From Azophilus sp026709365 (GTDB taxonomy: Bacteria > Pseudomonadota > Gammaproteobacteria > Pseudomonadales > Azotimanducaceae), in assembly GCA_965200175.1 (NCBI GenBank), contig OZ241345.1:2480001-2544000 (forward strand): a stretch of 64,000 nt of DNA, read 5' to 3'. Made by a program: the position numbers and the translations under genes. Shown in pieces: positions 16,665-26,025 of this stretch; the first letter of the stretch is position 1; every line of letters begins with the position of its first letter. The notes under the pieces are model-generated. The model did not search any database. It was not told where the DNA came from and worked only from the letters and a program-made list of their open reading frames with translations.

Positions 16665-17504
16665 TCACGCCGACTTGGGCGGCAGCAGCAAACCCGTCAG
16701 ATTTTCATAGAACGGCTGGCGACCGGGGGATTGGGAGAGGCCCACCAACATTTCCGCATCACTCCCGCAGGGGTTGTGTACCGGCACGTCTTCGGTGGCG
16801 CACCGAAAAATCATGTCCGCAACCTCCTGCGGGTCAGCGGTCTGCTCACCGCCGTGGTGGTCCGCCACGATTGCTCCGAAGTGGGCGCGGATCCGATGCG
16901 CCATTTCGACCACTTGCGCATCACCCGCCTCCAAGTTGTCCTGCACGTTGCCATTGAAAGCTGTTGCATACGCGCCGGGCAATACGGAATGCACCCGGAT
17001 GTTGAGATCACGGCACTCCATGGCCAATGCTTCGGTGAAGCCCTCAACGGCCCACTTCGACGCGCAGTAGGAGGTTTCCAGCGGGATGCCGATCATGCCC
17101 GCCATTGAGGTGACATTGATCACCACGCCACTGCCCTGCTTTCTCAACACGGGCATCACCGCCCGGGTGGTGTTGAACACCCCAAAGACATTGGTGTCGA
17201 ACATGGCGCGCACGGACGCATCGCTGGACTGCTCCAACGCGGCATGGCCGCCGTAGCCTGCGTTGTTGACCAGCACGTCGATGCCGCCGAACCTCTCCAG
17301 CGCTTTGGCGACGGCATCCGCAATGCTGGATTGATCCGTAACGTCCAAGCCAGTGACGAGCGTGTTTTCCAGCGTGTTCAATTCGCCTTCGTTTTCCGGC
17401 CGACGCATGGTGGCCGCGACGTTCCAGCCGTTGGCTTGAAACGTCCGAGCTGCCAGACGGCCGATGCCAGTGGAACACCCGGTGATCAGGATTGTTTGAG
17501 CCAC
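16665..17504 (-). CDS. Short-chain dehydrogenase/reductase
   Basis: A 279-residue classical SDR: TGCSTGIGR near residue 8, NNAG near residue 85, catalytic Ser in VTSMAG and YCASK. The start is GTG 17504, with GGAGG about 10 bases upstream; the frame extends to 17591 without family similarity. The C-terminal ENLTGLLLPP region is variable in the family. Members with this pattern reduce ketones or oxidise hydroxysteroid and retinol-like substrates, but specificity cannot be inferred. It stands alone between the toxin-antitoxin pair and the CaiB gene. Confidence 0.87.
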   Translation of the reverse strand: MAQTILITGCSTGIGRLAARTFQANGWNVAATMRRPENEGELNTLENTLVTGLDVTDQSSIADAVAKALERFGGIDVLVNNAGYGGHAALEQSSDASVRAMFDTNVFGVFNTTRAVMPVLRKQGSGVVINVTSMAGMIGIPLETSYCASKWAVEGFTEALAMECRDLNIRVHSVLPGAYATAFNGNVQDNLEAGDAQVVEMAHRIRAHFGAIVADHHGGEQTADPQEVADMIFRCATEDVPVHNPCGSDAEMLVGLSQSPGRQPFYENLTGLLLPPKSA

Positions 17505-17766
17505 TACCTTAAGCCTCCGGTTGAGGCTGCGGCTTTCGCAGCATCTTGAATGGCCCGCAGGCCCATCAAAAGTTGAACCGATGAAATCCAATCACTTGCT
17601 TTGCCGACCTTCATTGACTCCTCCGACTCAGCCCAGATGGTTCACCAAGGCCAAGAGCGTATGACTTGCGATCGTCAACTTCAACACACGAGGGTTCGCG
17701 CGTGTCCGCGGGGCGCTTTGAACGGGTAGAATCACCCTCCGCCCCGAATGCTGCGAGGACCATCCG

Positions 17767-18978
17767 TTGCGCGCGCCCTTGGAGGACATCAAGGTTCTGG
17801 AAGTGGACAACTACATGGCCGCGCCAAGCGCCGCCGCCATCTTGGCGGACATGGGCGCCGACGTGCTGAAGATCGAGCCCGTCACCGGCGATCCGATGCG
17901 CGGCATGTCCCGGCCGCTGCGGATTGACTCGAGCTTTGCCGACTACGACCTGCAGTTCGACGTTGACAACCGCGGCAAGCGCTCCGCCGCCATCGCCTTG
18001 GACAAGCCCGAAGGCCAAGCCCTGGCCCAGCGCTTGGCGCAAGGCGCCGACGTCTTTCTGTGCAACCTGCTCGCACAGCGGCAGCAGCGCTTCGGCCTCG
18101 ATCCCGACAGCCTATTCGCCGCCAACCCCCGCTTGGTCCACGCCACCCTAACCGGCTACGGCACCACCGGCCCGGAAGCTTGGCGGCCAGGCTACGACGT
18201 CACTGCCTTCTTTGGCCGCTCCGGGCTCTACGACGCGATGCGCGAGGGGGAGGACGGCGTGGTGCCCATGGCCCGCCCCGCCCAAGGCGACCATACCACC
18301 GGCTTGGCCTTGGTGGCCGCCGTTCTCGCCGCCCTGCGGCTGGCGGAGCGGACCGGCGAGGGCCAGGTGGTCGAGACTTCGCTCTACGAGACCGCGGTCT
18401 GGACCCAAGCCTCGGACTTCGGCATCACCGCCACGGACAAGGCGCCCGTGCGCCGCCGGGCGCGCCACGAACAGCTTACGCCCATGACCAATCGCTACCC
18501 CTGCGGCGACGGCAAGTGGGTGGTGCTCAACATGCTCGACGGCGGCGCTTGGGAGCGCCTGTGCCGGGCCATCGGCAGGACCGACTGGCTGGCCGATGAG
18601 CGCTTGGCAACCGGCCGCGACCGCTATCGGCACATGGCCGAACTGGTCGATGGCATCGACGCGACGCTCAGCGCCAGGACCCGGGACGAATGGGGCGCCG
18701 TTTTCGACGAGCATGGCGTGATCTGGGGGCCGGTGCTGGGCCTGCACGAAGTGGTGGACGACCCGCACGCCGACGCCATCGGCCTGTTCCCGGAGCTCAG
18801 CCATCCCCAACTCGGCGCCTATCGCACCGTCAACGCCCCCATGCGCTTCAAGACAGCCGAGGTCCGGCCCCGCGGGCCAGCCCCCAAAGTGGGGGAGCAC
18901 ACCAGGCAAATTCTGCACGAGGCCGGCTTGTCGCAGCCGGAACTGCAGGCTTTGTTCGACAAAGGCATCATCAAGTAG
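17767..18978 (+). CDS. CoA-transferase family III (CaiB/BaiF)
   Basis: A 403-residue family III CoA transferase. It opens LEDIKVLEVDNYMAAPSAAAILADMGADVLKIEP, the family's N-terminal Rossmann half, and contains NRGKRSAAIALDKPEGQAL and the GRSGLYDAM segment near the catalytic Asp region. Such enzymes move CoA between carboxylic acids, for example activating carnitine, bile-acid or aromatic acids. The start is TTG 17767; no closer ATG fits the family start. It is followed 10 bp later by an esterase gene, so a two-gene operon is likely. Confidence 0.88.
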   Translation: MRAPLEDIKVLEVDNYMAAPSAAAILADMGADVLKIEPVTGDPMRGMSRPLRIDSSFADYDLQFDVDNRGKRSAAIALDKPEGQALAQRLAQGADVFLCNLLAQRQQRFGLDPDSLFAANPRLVHATLTGYGTTGPEAWRPGYDVTAFFGRSGLYDAMREGEDGVVPMARPAQGDHTTGLALVAAVLAALRLAERTGEGQVVETSLYETAVWTQASDFGITATDKAPVRRRARHEQLTPMTNRYPCGDGKWVVLNMLDGGAWERLCRAIGRTDWLADERLATGRDRYRHMAELVDGIDATLSARTRDEWGAVFDEHGVIWGPVLGLHEVVDDPHADAIGLFPELSHPQLGAYRTVNAPMRFKTAEVRPRGPAPKVGEHTRQILHEAGLSQPELQALFDKGIIK

Positions 18979-18988
18979 AGAGGACTCC

Positions 18989-19939
18989 ATGACCACCAAA
19001 CACCTGCTCGACCCCGAATTGCACCCGCTGCTCGAACTCTTCCCCAAGTTCGAGCTGGATGACGAGCAGCTGCCCCTGCTGCGGAACAATCCCGCCATGG
19101 CTGGGGCGCTTGGCGATCCCGCCCAAGCGGGCGTCACCCGGGAAGAAGTTCACGTCAGCGCTGGCGACGGGCCACCGGTGCGCGCCCTGCTGTACCGACC
19201 GTCCGACGGAGCCGCCACCGGCGCCGGCTATCTGCACATACATGGCGGCGGCTACATCTTGGGGATGCCGGAGGGGTCGGATCCGACAAACCTTGAAATC
19301 TGCGCCCGGCTGGGCGCGGTGGTGTTGTCCGTTGACTATCGCCTGGCGCCGGAACACCCGATTCCGGCCCCTCTGGACGACTGCTACACGGGGCTTGCCT
19401 GGCTGCACGAACAGGCGCCGGCGCTCGGGGTGGACCGCAATCGCATCGGCATCGGCGGGGAAAGCGCCGGCGGCGGGCTGGCGGCGGCTCTTGCGATCAA
19501 GGCGCGGGATGCAGGCGAGCATGCGATCTGCCATCAACACCTGACCTATCCCATGCTGGACGACCGAACCGGCACGCCCGAACAGCCGGGCGATGCGCTG
19601 GTGGGCGAGTTCATCTGGACTCGGCAATCCAACCAGTACGGCTGGCGCAGCTATCTGGGCGATGCGTCCGCCGAGGCGCCGCAGGTGCCGGCCCGACTGG
19701 AGGATTTTGCGGGCCTGCCGCCCACTTGGCTGGCCACCGCCGCACTCGACCTCTTTCGCGACGAGAACATCGACTACGCGCGCAAGCTGATGCTGGCCGG
19801 GGTCAGGACGGAGCTGGTTTCTTATCCCGCGGCCTGCCACGGATTCCAGATGGTGCCGGGCACCCAGCTTGCCGAGCAGTACGCCCAGGACCACCTGCGC
19901 GCCTTGGCCAAGGGTTTGGGCGTTTCCCTCAAGTCCTAG
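18989..19939 (+). CDS. Alpha/beta hydrolase, hormone-sensitive-lipase-type esterase
   Basis: A 316-residue esterase of the HSL/family IV type. It has the oxyanion motif HGGGYILG near residue 85, the nucleophile elbow GIGGESAGGG near residue 152, an Asp in ALDLFRDENIDY and the catalytic His in CHGFQM near residue 290. It cleaves short acyl esters. No signal peptide, so cytoplasmic. It starts at ATG 18989 behind AGAGAGG, 10 bp after the CaiB gene. It is convergent with the MFS gene, only 13 bp apart. Confidence 0.9.
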   Translation: MTTKHLLDPELHPLLELFPKFELDDEQLPLLRNNPAMAGALGDPAQAGVTREEVHVSAGDGPPVRALLYRPSDGAATGAGYLHIHGGGYILGMPEGSDPTNLEICARLGAVVLSVDYRLAPEHPIPAPLDDCYTGLAWLHEQAPALGVDRNRIGIGGESAGGGLAAALAIKARDAGEHAICHQHLTYPMLDDRTGTPEQPGDALVGEFIWTRQSNQYGWRSYLGDASAEAPQVPARLEDFAGLPPTWLATAALDLFRDENIDYARKLMLAGVRTELVSYPAACHGFQMVPGTQLAEQYAQDHLRALAKGLGVSLKS

Positions 19940-19952
19940 ACAGATCCCGTCG

Positions 19953-21197
19953 TCAGTGCAGGCCCGCGCCGGGTTGCGCCGCTGCCCGATCGCCCCGCCG
20001 AAGGCGCAGCGCCCTCATCATGGCCATCAAGGCCAGCAGGGTGGCCAAGGCGGCGGCCAGAAACGGTGCGCCGGGGAAGTGGATCGGCGCGGCGGGGGCG
20101 GTGAACCAAGCAAAGGTCTGGGTCATCAGCGGCGGTGAGAGGATCGACACCAAGCTCGCCGTGCTGCCGAGGGCGCCCTGCAGCTCGCCTTGCGAGTCCG
20201 CCGACACCTGACTCGACATCAAGCTCTGCAGCGACGGGCCGATGAAGCCTTGCGCCGCGCCCACCACGATCACGATGTACATCATCCAGCCGACGGGCAC
20301 GAAGGCGTAGCCGAAAAAGGCGATGACGGTCATGGTCAAGCCGATGAAGGCGGTGCGCTCGGTGCCGTAGCGCTTCAGGAAGCGTCGAATCAGGTAGGTC
20401 TGCACCACGATGATGCAAACCCCGACTGCACCTAGGGAGAAGCCGATCTCCGCAGGGGACCAGCCGAACTTTTCGATGGCGAAGTAGGACCACACGCTCG
20501 GCAGCGAGTGGTGGCCGAACAGGTAGAGGAAATAGGCGAGGACCAAGCCCATGATCACGGGATGGCGCCCAAGCTGGTTGAAGGCCCCGAACGGATTGGC
20601 GCGCCGCCATTCGAAGCGGCGCCGGTTTTCCGGCTTCAGCGACTCCGGCAGCACGAGGAAGCCATACAGCGCGTTGGCGAAGGCCAGCGCCGCTGCCGCG
20701 TGGAACGGCGCCCGGGCGCCGAACTCCCCCAGCAAGCCGCCAATCACCGGGCCGACAATGAAGCCCGTGCCGAAGGCCGCGCCCATCAGGGCGAAGTTCT
20801 TGGCCCGCTCCTCGGGCGGAAAGCTGTCGGCAATGAAGGCGTTGGCGATGCCGTAGGTGGAGGCGGAGATGCCCGCGATGAACCGGCCCAGGAACAGCCA
20901 GACCAGGCTGGGCGCCCAGCCCATCAGCACGTAGTCGCCGCCCATCAGCAGCAGCGAGAGCAGCAGCACCGGGCGGCGGCCGAAGCGGTCGGAGAGGTTG
21001 CCGAGCACCGGAGCGCTGAGGAACTGCATGGCGGCGTATGCCAGCATCAGCCAGCCGCCGTATTGCGCCGCCGCGGAGAGGGGCTCGCCGCTGACTTCCA
21101 TGATGAGCTGCGGCACCACCGGCATGATGATGCCGAAGCCGATGGCGTCGAGCAGCACGGTGACGAAAATGAAGGCGAGGGCCTGCTTGGGGCGCAT
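19953..21197 (-). CDS. MFS transporter of the TCR/Tet type
   Basis: A 414-residue major facilitator protein with 12 hydrophobic segments. The start MRPKQALAFIFVTVLLDAIGFGIIMPVVP, with the motif A region GNLSDRFGRRPVLL, is characteristic of the TetA/TCR branch of H+-coupled drug exporters. Chromosomal homologues export diverse compounds and need not give tetracycline resistance. It is 54 bp downstream of the CYP153-type gene on the same strand, so they may be cotranscribed and the transporter may move the P450's substrate or product. That link is inference. Confidence 0.87.
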   Translation of the reverse strand: MRPKQALAFIFVTVLLDAIGFGIIMPVVPQLIMEVSGEPLSAAAQYGGWLMLAYAAMQFLSAPVLGNLSDRFGRRPVLLLSLLLMGGDYVLMGWAPSLVWLFLGRFIAGISASTYGIANAFIADSFPPEERAKNFALMGAAFGTGFIVGPVIGGLLGEFGARAPFHAAAALAFANALYGFLVLPESLKPENRRRFEWRRANPFGAFNQLGRHPVIMGLVLAYFLYLFGHHSLPSVWSYFAIEKFGWSPAEIGFSLGAVGVCIIVVQTYLIRRFLKRYGTERTAFIGLTMTVIAFFGYAFVPVGWMMYIVIVVGAAQGFIGPSLQSLMSSQVSADSQGELQGALGSTASLVSILSPPLMTQTFAWFTAPAAPIHFPGAPFLAAALATLLALMAMMRALRLRRGDRAAAQPGAGLH

Positions 21198-21251
21198 CAG
21201 CCTGACCGCCCCCGCTCGCCAACGAACACGGCCCTTGCCGGGATTCCGGGA

Positions 21252-22493
21252 TCAGTGCTCGTGGACGCGGACCGGCAGTTCGAGGTAGCCCTTGACGAAA
21301 GCCGACAGCGTGCGCACCGGCTCGCCGACCACCTCCACGAAGCGGAAGCGCTTCATGATCTCCTCCCAGAGCACCCGAAGCTGCATCTCCGCCAGCCGGT
21401 TGCCCATGCAGCGGTGGATGCCGAAGCCAAACGAGAGGTGATGGCGGGCGTTGCTGCGGTCGATGATGAAGTCGTTGGGACTGTCGATCACCTCGTCGTC
21501 CCGATTGCCGGACACGTACCACATGCAAAGCCGGTCCCCGGCGCGGATGCGCTGGCCGCAGAGGTCGGTGTCCTCCAAGGCGGTGCGCAGCATGTAGGCC
21601 AACGGCGTCTGCCAGCGGATGATCTCCGAGACCATGTTGCGGATCAGCTTCGGGGAAGGGTCGGCGCGCAGCTTGTCGTACTCGCCGGGAAACAGGTTCA
21701 GCGCCAGCGCCCCGCCGGAAATGGAGTTGCGCGTGGTGTCGTTGCCGCCGACGATCAGCAGGATCAGGTTGCCGAGAAACTCCATCGGCGCCATGTGGCG
21801 GGTGTTCTCGCCGTGGGCGAGCATGGAAATCAGGTCGTGGGCGGGCGGCTGATTGACCCGCTCGTTCCAGAGGCGGGTGAAGTAGGCCAGGCACTCATGG
21901 AGCTCCTCGCGGCGCTGCTCCATGGTCTCGACCACGCCGCCGCCAGGCACCGCGGTGGCTACGTCCGACCAGCGCGTGAGCTTGCGCCGCTCCTCGAACG
22001 GAAAGTCGAACAGGGTGGCCAGCATCTGGGTGGTGAGCTCAATCGACACCCGATCCACCCAGTTGAAAGTCTCGCCCCTAGGCAGAGCATCGAGAATGTC
22101 CGCCGCCCGCTTGCGAATGGTGCCTTCCAGCGCCTGCAGGTTGCGCGGCTCCACCACCGGCTGCACCGTGGCCCGCTGCACGTCGTGCTTGGGCGGGTCC
22201 ATGGCGATGAACATCGGCGTCTGCATGACATCCTCTTTCGGCACCGAGACCGGCGGCCCCAAGGTGATGCCCTCCTCGGAGGAGAACTGCTCGTGGTTCT
22301 TCTCCACGGCCATGATGTCGTTGAATTTCGTCACCGACCAATAGGGTCCGAACTTGCTTTCCGGGCAGTAGTGAACCGGCGCTTCCTTGCGCAAGCGCTC
22401 GAAGAAGCCCCAATGGACATCCTGCTGGAAGAGGTAGGCGTTGGAGACGTCGATTTGCTCAAGAGGGATCGAATAGGGGTCTGGCGTGCTCAT
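21252..22493 (-). CDS. Cytochrome P450, CYP153-like
   Basis: A 413-residue P450 from ATG 22493 (MSTPDPYSIPLEQID); the frame runs to 22550 without family match. Motifs: I-helix LIVGGNDTTRNS, ExxR as SEIIRW, and heme loop LSFGFGIHRCMGNRLAEMQ. The GGNDTTRNS and HRCMGNRLAEMQLR signatures, together with GPYWSVTKFNDIM near residue 45, are typical of CYP153, whose members hydroxylate terminal carbons of alkanes or fatty acids. Ferredoxin and reductase partners usually next to CYP153 are absent here. Assignment to CYP153 is by motif memory and should be treated as likely, not proven. Confidence 0.85.
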   Translation of the reverse strand: MSTPDPYSIPLEQIDVSNAYLFQQDVHWGFFERLRKEAPVHYCPESKFGPYWSVTKFNDIMAVEKNHEQFSSEEGITLGPPVSVPKEDVMQTPMFIAMDPPKHDVQRATVQPVVEPRNLQALEGTIRKRAADILDALPRGETFNWVDRVSIELTTQMLATLFDFPFEERRKLTRWSDVATAVPGGGVVETMEQRREELHECLAYFTRLWNERVNQPPAHDLISMLAHGENTRHMAPMEFLGNLILLIVGGNDTTRNSISGGALALNLFPGEYDKLRADPSPKLIRNMVSEIIRWQTPLAYMLRTALEDTDLCGQRIRAGDRLCMWYVSGNRDDEVIDSPNDFIIDRSNARHHLSFGFGIHRCMGNRLAEMQLRVLWEEIMKRFRFVEVVGEPVRTLSAFVKGYLELPVRVHEH

Positions 22494-22988
22494 GGGTTCT
22501 CTGGATCGAGGTTGACGGTTGGCGCGTGAGCCGGCGTCCATGCGCGGCATCCGCTTAAGTTGCGCGGCAATGCACCCGAACCCGGGCTTGGGGCATTGCT
22601 TGGCCGGTTATTCTAAGCGATTTCCCTCGTCACGCTCCACTTGCCTGCGCGCCCGCGAAGCGGGCGCGGATGGAGTTTCGCTGCGCGAAACTCCGCGCAC
22701 TCGTCGCGTGGATCAGGTTCGAGATGTTTCTGAGCCCGCGCGCCCGCAAAGCGGGCGCGTTGGAGTTTCGCTGCGCGAAACTCCGCACTGGTTGCGGGGG
22801 TCAGGTTCGAGATGTTTCTGAGCCCGCACAATGGCCAAGTGCCGGCTCGGTTTGACTCACGGCATCGTCGTGATTCGGTCGAGGGCGGGACGCCCTCGCT
22901 CCGGGGAGCTCGCCTGAAGCGGGCGTTGCGGCCCCCCTTGAGGCGGGCATTTCCGATACACTGCCTTTTTGCCCTCTTGGAATCCCCA
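22494..22988. repeat. 495-bp gene-free gap with tandem copies of a 90-bp repeat
   Basis: Bases 22647-22739 and 22737-22829 are two near-identical tandem copies. Each has a CGCCCGC/GCGGGCG hairpin, a GAGTTTCGC/GCGAAACTC hairpin and an end reading GGTTCGAGATGTTTCTGAGCCCGC. A second repeat family follows at 22850-22930 (GCTCGGTTTGACTCAC and GAGGGCGGGACGCCCTC). No gene is seen in the gap; the left 150 bp hold nothing recognisable. Confidence 0.7.
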
Positions 22989-24542
22989 ATGAACGGCGCT
23001 CAATCGCTTTTGCAGACCCTCGTTGATGCGGGCGTTGAAGTCTGCTTCACCAACCCGGGCACCTCGGAGATGCACTTCGTGGCGGCGTTGGACATGCAGG
23101 ACGGCATGCGCGGCGTACTCGGCCTGTTTGAGGGCGCGGTGACCGGAGCCGCCGACGGCTACGCCCGCATGGCGGGCAAGCCAGCCTGCACGCTGCTGCA
23201 CTTGGGCCCCGGCCTCGCCAACGGGTTGGCCAATCTGCACAACGCCCGGCGCGCCTTCTCCCCGGTCGTCAACGTGGTTGGGGAGCACGCCACCTACCAT
23301 CGGGCGCTCGATGCGCCGCTCACCTCCGACATCGCCGGCTTCGCGGGTCCGGTGTCCGGCTGGGTGCGCTCGGCCGAAAGCGCTGAAGCCGTGGCCGCCG
23401 ACGCCGCCCAAGCCATTCAGGCCGCCCAAGGACCGCCTGGCTGCGTCGCCACCCTCATCCTGCCTGCCGACACCGCTTGGAACGCTGCTCAGGGGCCGGC
23501 GCCAGCGCTGCCGTCGGCGGCGCTCAAGGCCCCGAACCCGCCGCAGGTCGATGCGGCGCTGGCCGCGTTGCGCAGCGGCGAGCCCTGCGCCCTGCTGATG
23601 AACGGCGAGGGTGTGCGCGAAGCGGCGTTGCGCGCCGCCAGCCGCATTCAGCAGGCGTCGGGCGCCAAGTTGCTGGGCGATACCTTCCTGGCGCGGATTC
23701 CCCGCGGCGCCGGACGAGTGGAACTGCCCCGACTGCCCTACTTCGCCGAACAGGCGGAGCAGGCGTTGGCGGGCATTCGCCACCTGATCCTAGTGGACGC
23801 CAAGGCGCCGGTCAGCTTCTTCGCCTATCCGGGCCGGGCCAGCGAACTGACGCCATCGGGGTGCACCGTCCACACGCTGACCGAGCGCGGCGAGGACGCC
23901 TTGGCCGCCTTGACGGAGTTGGCCGAGGGGTTGGACGCCGCCCGGCTGCCGCCCCAGGTCAGCGCGTTGCGCCGGGTCGATCCGCCGCACGGCCCGCTGA
24001 CCCCCGAATCCGCCGCCGCAGCGGTGGCGGCGCTGCTGCCGGAAAACGCCATCATCGTCAACGAGGCGGCCACTTCCGGCTTCGCGATGGCCGGGATGAC
24101 TGCCGGTGCGCCGCCCCACGATGTGCTCGATCTCACCGGCGGGGCCATCGGCATGGGCATCCCCGCCGCGGTGGGCGCGGCCATCGCCTGCCCGGACCGG
24201 CGGGTGCTGAACCTGGAGGCCGACGGCAGCGGCATGTACACGGTGCAGGCGCTGTGGACCCAGGCCCGGGAGGGCTTGGACGTGACCACCATCATCTTCT
24301 CCAATCGCAAGTACGCGATCCTGCAAGTCGAGTTCATGCGCGTGGGCGCCCACAATCCAGGCCCCAAGGCCATGGACATGCTGCAGCTGGACCGCCCCGA
24401 CCTTGATTGGGTGGCGCTGGCCGCAGGCATGGGCGTGCCGGGACGCCGCGCCGACAGCGCCGAAGCCTTGTCCGCAGCGCTGGCCGAGAGCTTGGCCAGC
24501 CCCGGCCCGTTTCTGATTGAAGCCGTGATGGCGCCCGGGTGA
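22989..24542 (+). CDS. Thiamine-diphosphate enzyme, acetolactate-synthase large-subunit-like
   Basis: A 517-residue ThDP-dependent enzyme with the three-domain layout of acetolactate synthase and benzoylformate decarboxylase. The N-terminal half has the catalytic Glu in NPGTSEMHF (about residue 27). The C-terminal half has the diphosphate motif LEADGSGMYTVQALWTQAREG...NRKYAIL. The usual GDG is ADG here. It starts at ATG 22989. It may condense or decarboxylate a 2-oxo acid; no small regulatory subunit (ilvH) is nearby, which argues against a plain branched-chain biosynthetic role. It lies 43 bp ahead of the UDP-glucose dehydrogenase gene. Confidence 0.82.
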   Translation: MNGAQSLLQTLVDAGVEVCFTNPGTSEMHFVAALDMQDGMRGVLGLFEGAVTGAADGYARMAGKPACTLLHLGPGLANGLANLHNARRAFSPVVNVVGEHATYHRALDAPLTSDIAGFAGPVSGWVRSAESAEAVAADAAQAIQAAQGPPGCVATLILPADTAWNAAQGPAPALPSAALKAPNPPQVDAALAALRSGEPCALLMNGEGVREAALRAASRIQQASGAKLLGDTFLARIPRGAGRVELPRLPYFAEQAEQALAGIRHLILVDAKAPVSFFAYPGRASELTPSGCTVHTLTERGEDALAALTELAEGLDAARLPPQVSALRRVDPPHGPLTPESAAAAVAALLPENAIIVNEAATSGFAMAGMTAGAPPHDVLDLTGGAIGMGIPAAVGAAIACPDRRVLNLEADGSGMYTVQALWTQAREGLDVTTIIFSNRKYAILQVEFMRVGAHNPGPKAMDMLQLDRPDLDWVALAAGMGVPGRRADSAEALSAALAESLASPGPFLIEAVMAPG

Positions 24543-24585
24543 ACGCAGGCCATTTCCCCTTGATTCGAGCCGCCTTGGCGCTGGC

Positions 24586-25929
24586 ATGAAAGTCACCATC
24601 TTCGGGACCGGCTACGTCGGCTTGGTGACCGGCACCTGCTTCGCCGAAATGGGCAATGCGGTGCTTTGCGTGGACGTGGACGCGGCGCGCATCAAAGCGC
24701 TTGCGGCAGGCCGCATCCCGATCCACGAACCGGGGCTTGCGCCCTTGGTCGCGGCCAACGCCGCCGCTGGCAGGCTGCGGTTCACCCAGGACGCCGACCA
24801 GGGGGTGGATCACGGCGAGATTCTGTTCATCGCCGTGGGCACCCCGGCCCGGAAGGATGGCCAAGCGGACCTGCGCTTCGTGTTGCAAGTGGCCGAGCGC
24901 ATTGGGCAGCGCATGGACGGCGCCAAGATCGTCGTTGACAAGTCCACAGTCCCCGTGGGCACCGCCGACCAAGTGCGGGCCATCATCGGCGCGGCGCTCA
25001 GGCAGCGGGGCGCCGACTTAGACTTCGATGTGGTCGCAAATCCGGAATTCCTCAAGGAAGGCGCGGCGGTCAACGACTTCATGCGCCCCGACCGCATCAT
25101 CATCGGCGCGAACCGGGACGCCAGCCGCGCCCGCCTGGAGCGGCTCTACGAACCCTTCAGCCGCAACCGCGACAAGTTCGTACACATGGACGCGCGCTCG
25201 GCGGAACTGTGCAAGTACGCCGCCAACGTCATGCTGGCCACTCGCATCAGCCTGATGAACGAACTGGCCAACGTCGCGGAACAAGTGGGCGCGGACATCG
25301 AGGCGGTGCGCTTGGGCGTCGGCCGCGACCCCCGCATCGGCACCCACTTCATCTACGCGGGCGCCGGCTACGGGGGCGCCTGCCTGCCCAAGGACATCAA
25401 GGCGCTCATCCACGCCGCCGCCGAAGCGGGCGTTGAGGCGCACGTCATGAAATCGGTGGAGCGCGTCAACGAACGGCAAAAGAGCGCGCTGGTGCGCAAG
25501 ATGCGCAGCCACTACGGGGACGGCTTGAACGGCCGCACGATCGCGCTCTGGGGACTGGCCTTCAAGCCCAACACCAACGACATGCGCGAGGCGCCGAGCC
25601 GCAAGGTCATCGACGAGCTGCTCGCCGCAGGCGCCCGCGTGCGGGCCTACGACCCCGTCGCCGGCGACGAGGCCAAGCGCCTCTACGGCGGCCAAATCGC
25701 AGTGTGCGATCGCCGCGACGACGCCTTGGCCGGCGCCGACGGCCTCGCCATCCTCACCGAGTGGAACGAATTCCGCAGCCCCGACTTCGGCCAACTGCGC
25801 CGCCAACTGCTCGAACCGACGATTTTCGATGGCCGCAACCTCTACGATCCCCGCCGCTTGGGCCGGCTCGGCTTCAACTACTACGCCATCGGCCGCCCGC
25901 CGCAACCCCGCGCGGCGCCCGAAAATTGA
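24586..25929 (+). CDS. ugd: UDP-glucose 6-dehydrogenase
   Basis: A 447-residue UDP-glucose/GDP-mannose dehydrogenase. It has the NAD motif MKVTIFGTGYVGLVTG, the STVPVGT and NPEFLKEG segments, and the catalytic Cys in YGGACLPKD. The C-terminal domain starts at WGLAFKPNTNDMREAPS. It oxidises UDP-glucose twice to UDP-glucuronate for polysaccharide or lipid glycosylation. Glucuronate-bearing sphingolipids exist in some bacteria, so it is worth noting that an apparent sphingolipid operon lies 2.4 kb away; no direct link is shown. The citrate synthase promoter overlaps its stop codon. Confidence 0.94.
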   Translation: MKVTIFGTGYVGLVTGTCFAEMGNAVLCVDVDAARIKALAAGRIPIHEPGLAPLVAANAAAGRLRFTQDADQGVDHGEILFIAVGTPARKDGQADLRFVLQVAERIGQRMDGAKIVVDKSTVPVGTADQVRAIIGAALRQRGADLDFDVVANPEFLKEGAAVNDFMRPDRIIIGANRDASRARLERLYEPFSRNRDKFVHMDARSAELCKYAANVMLATRISLMNELANVAEQVGADIEAVRLGVGRDPRIGTHFIYAGAGYGGACLPKDIKALIHAAAEAGVEAHVMKSVERVNERQKSALVRKMRSHYGDGLNGRTIALWGLAFKPNTNDMREAPSRKVIDELLAAGARVRAYDPVAGDEAKRLYGGQIAVCDRRDDALAGADGLAILTEWNEFRSPDFGQLRRQLLEPTIFDGRNLYDPRRLGRLGFNYYAIGRPPQPRAAPEN

Positions 25930-25955
25930 CAAGGGCGGGCCTTCGTCTATAGAAT
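25926..25955 (+). promoter_or_regulatory. Sigma70-like promoter for citrate synthase
   Basis: TTGACA at 25926-25931 and TATAGA/TAGAAT at 25948-25955, spaced 16-18 bp, give a near-consensus promoter. Its -35 box overlaps the ugd stop codon (TGA 25927-25929). Transcription would begin about 60-65 bp ahead of the gltA start. Confidence 0.6.
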
Positions 25956-26025
25956 CGATGGCTGCAATCCAGAACGGCCCCGCCCATCAGGGTGTGCGGC
26001 GATCAACCGGTTTTTTGGAGGTCTT

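Noticed and set aside
20508..22529. A 673-codon plus-strand open frame
   Set aside because: Antisense to the MFS and P450 genes; Gln/His/Arg-rich translation without motifs.
22647..22829. CRISPR array
   Set aside because: Only two tandem units of about 90 bp, with internal hairpins and no spacers.
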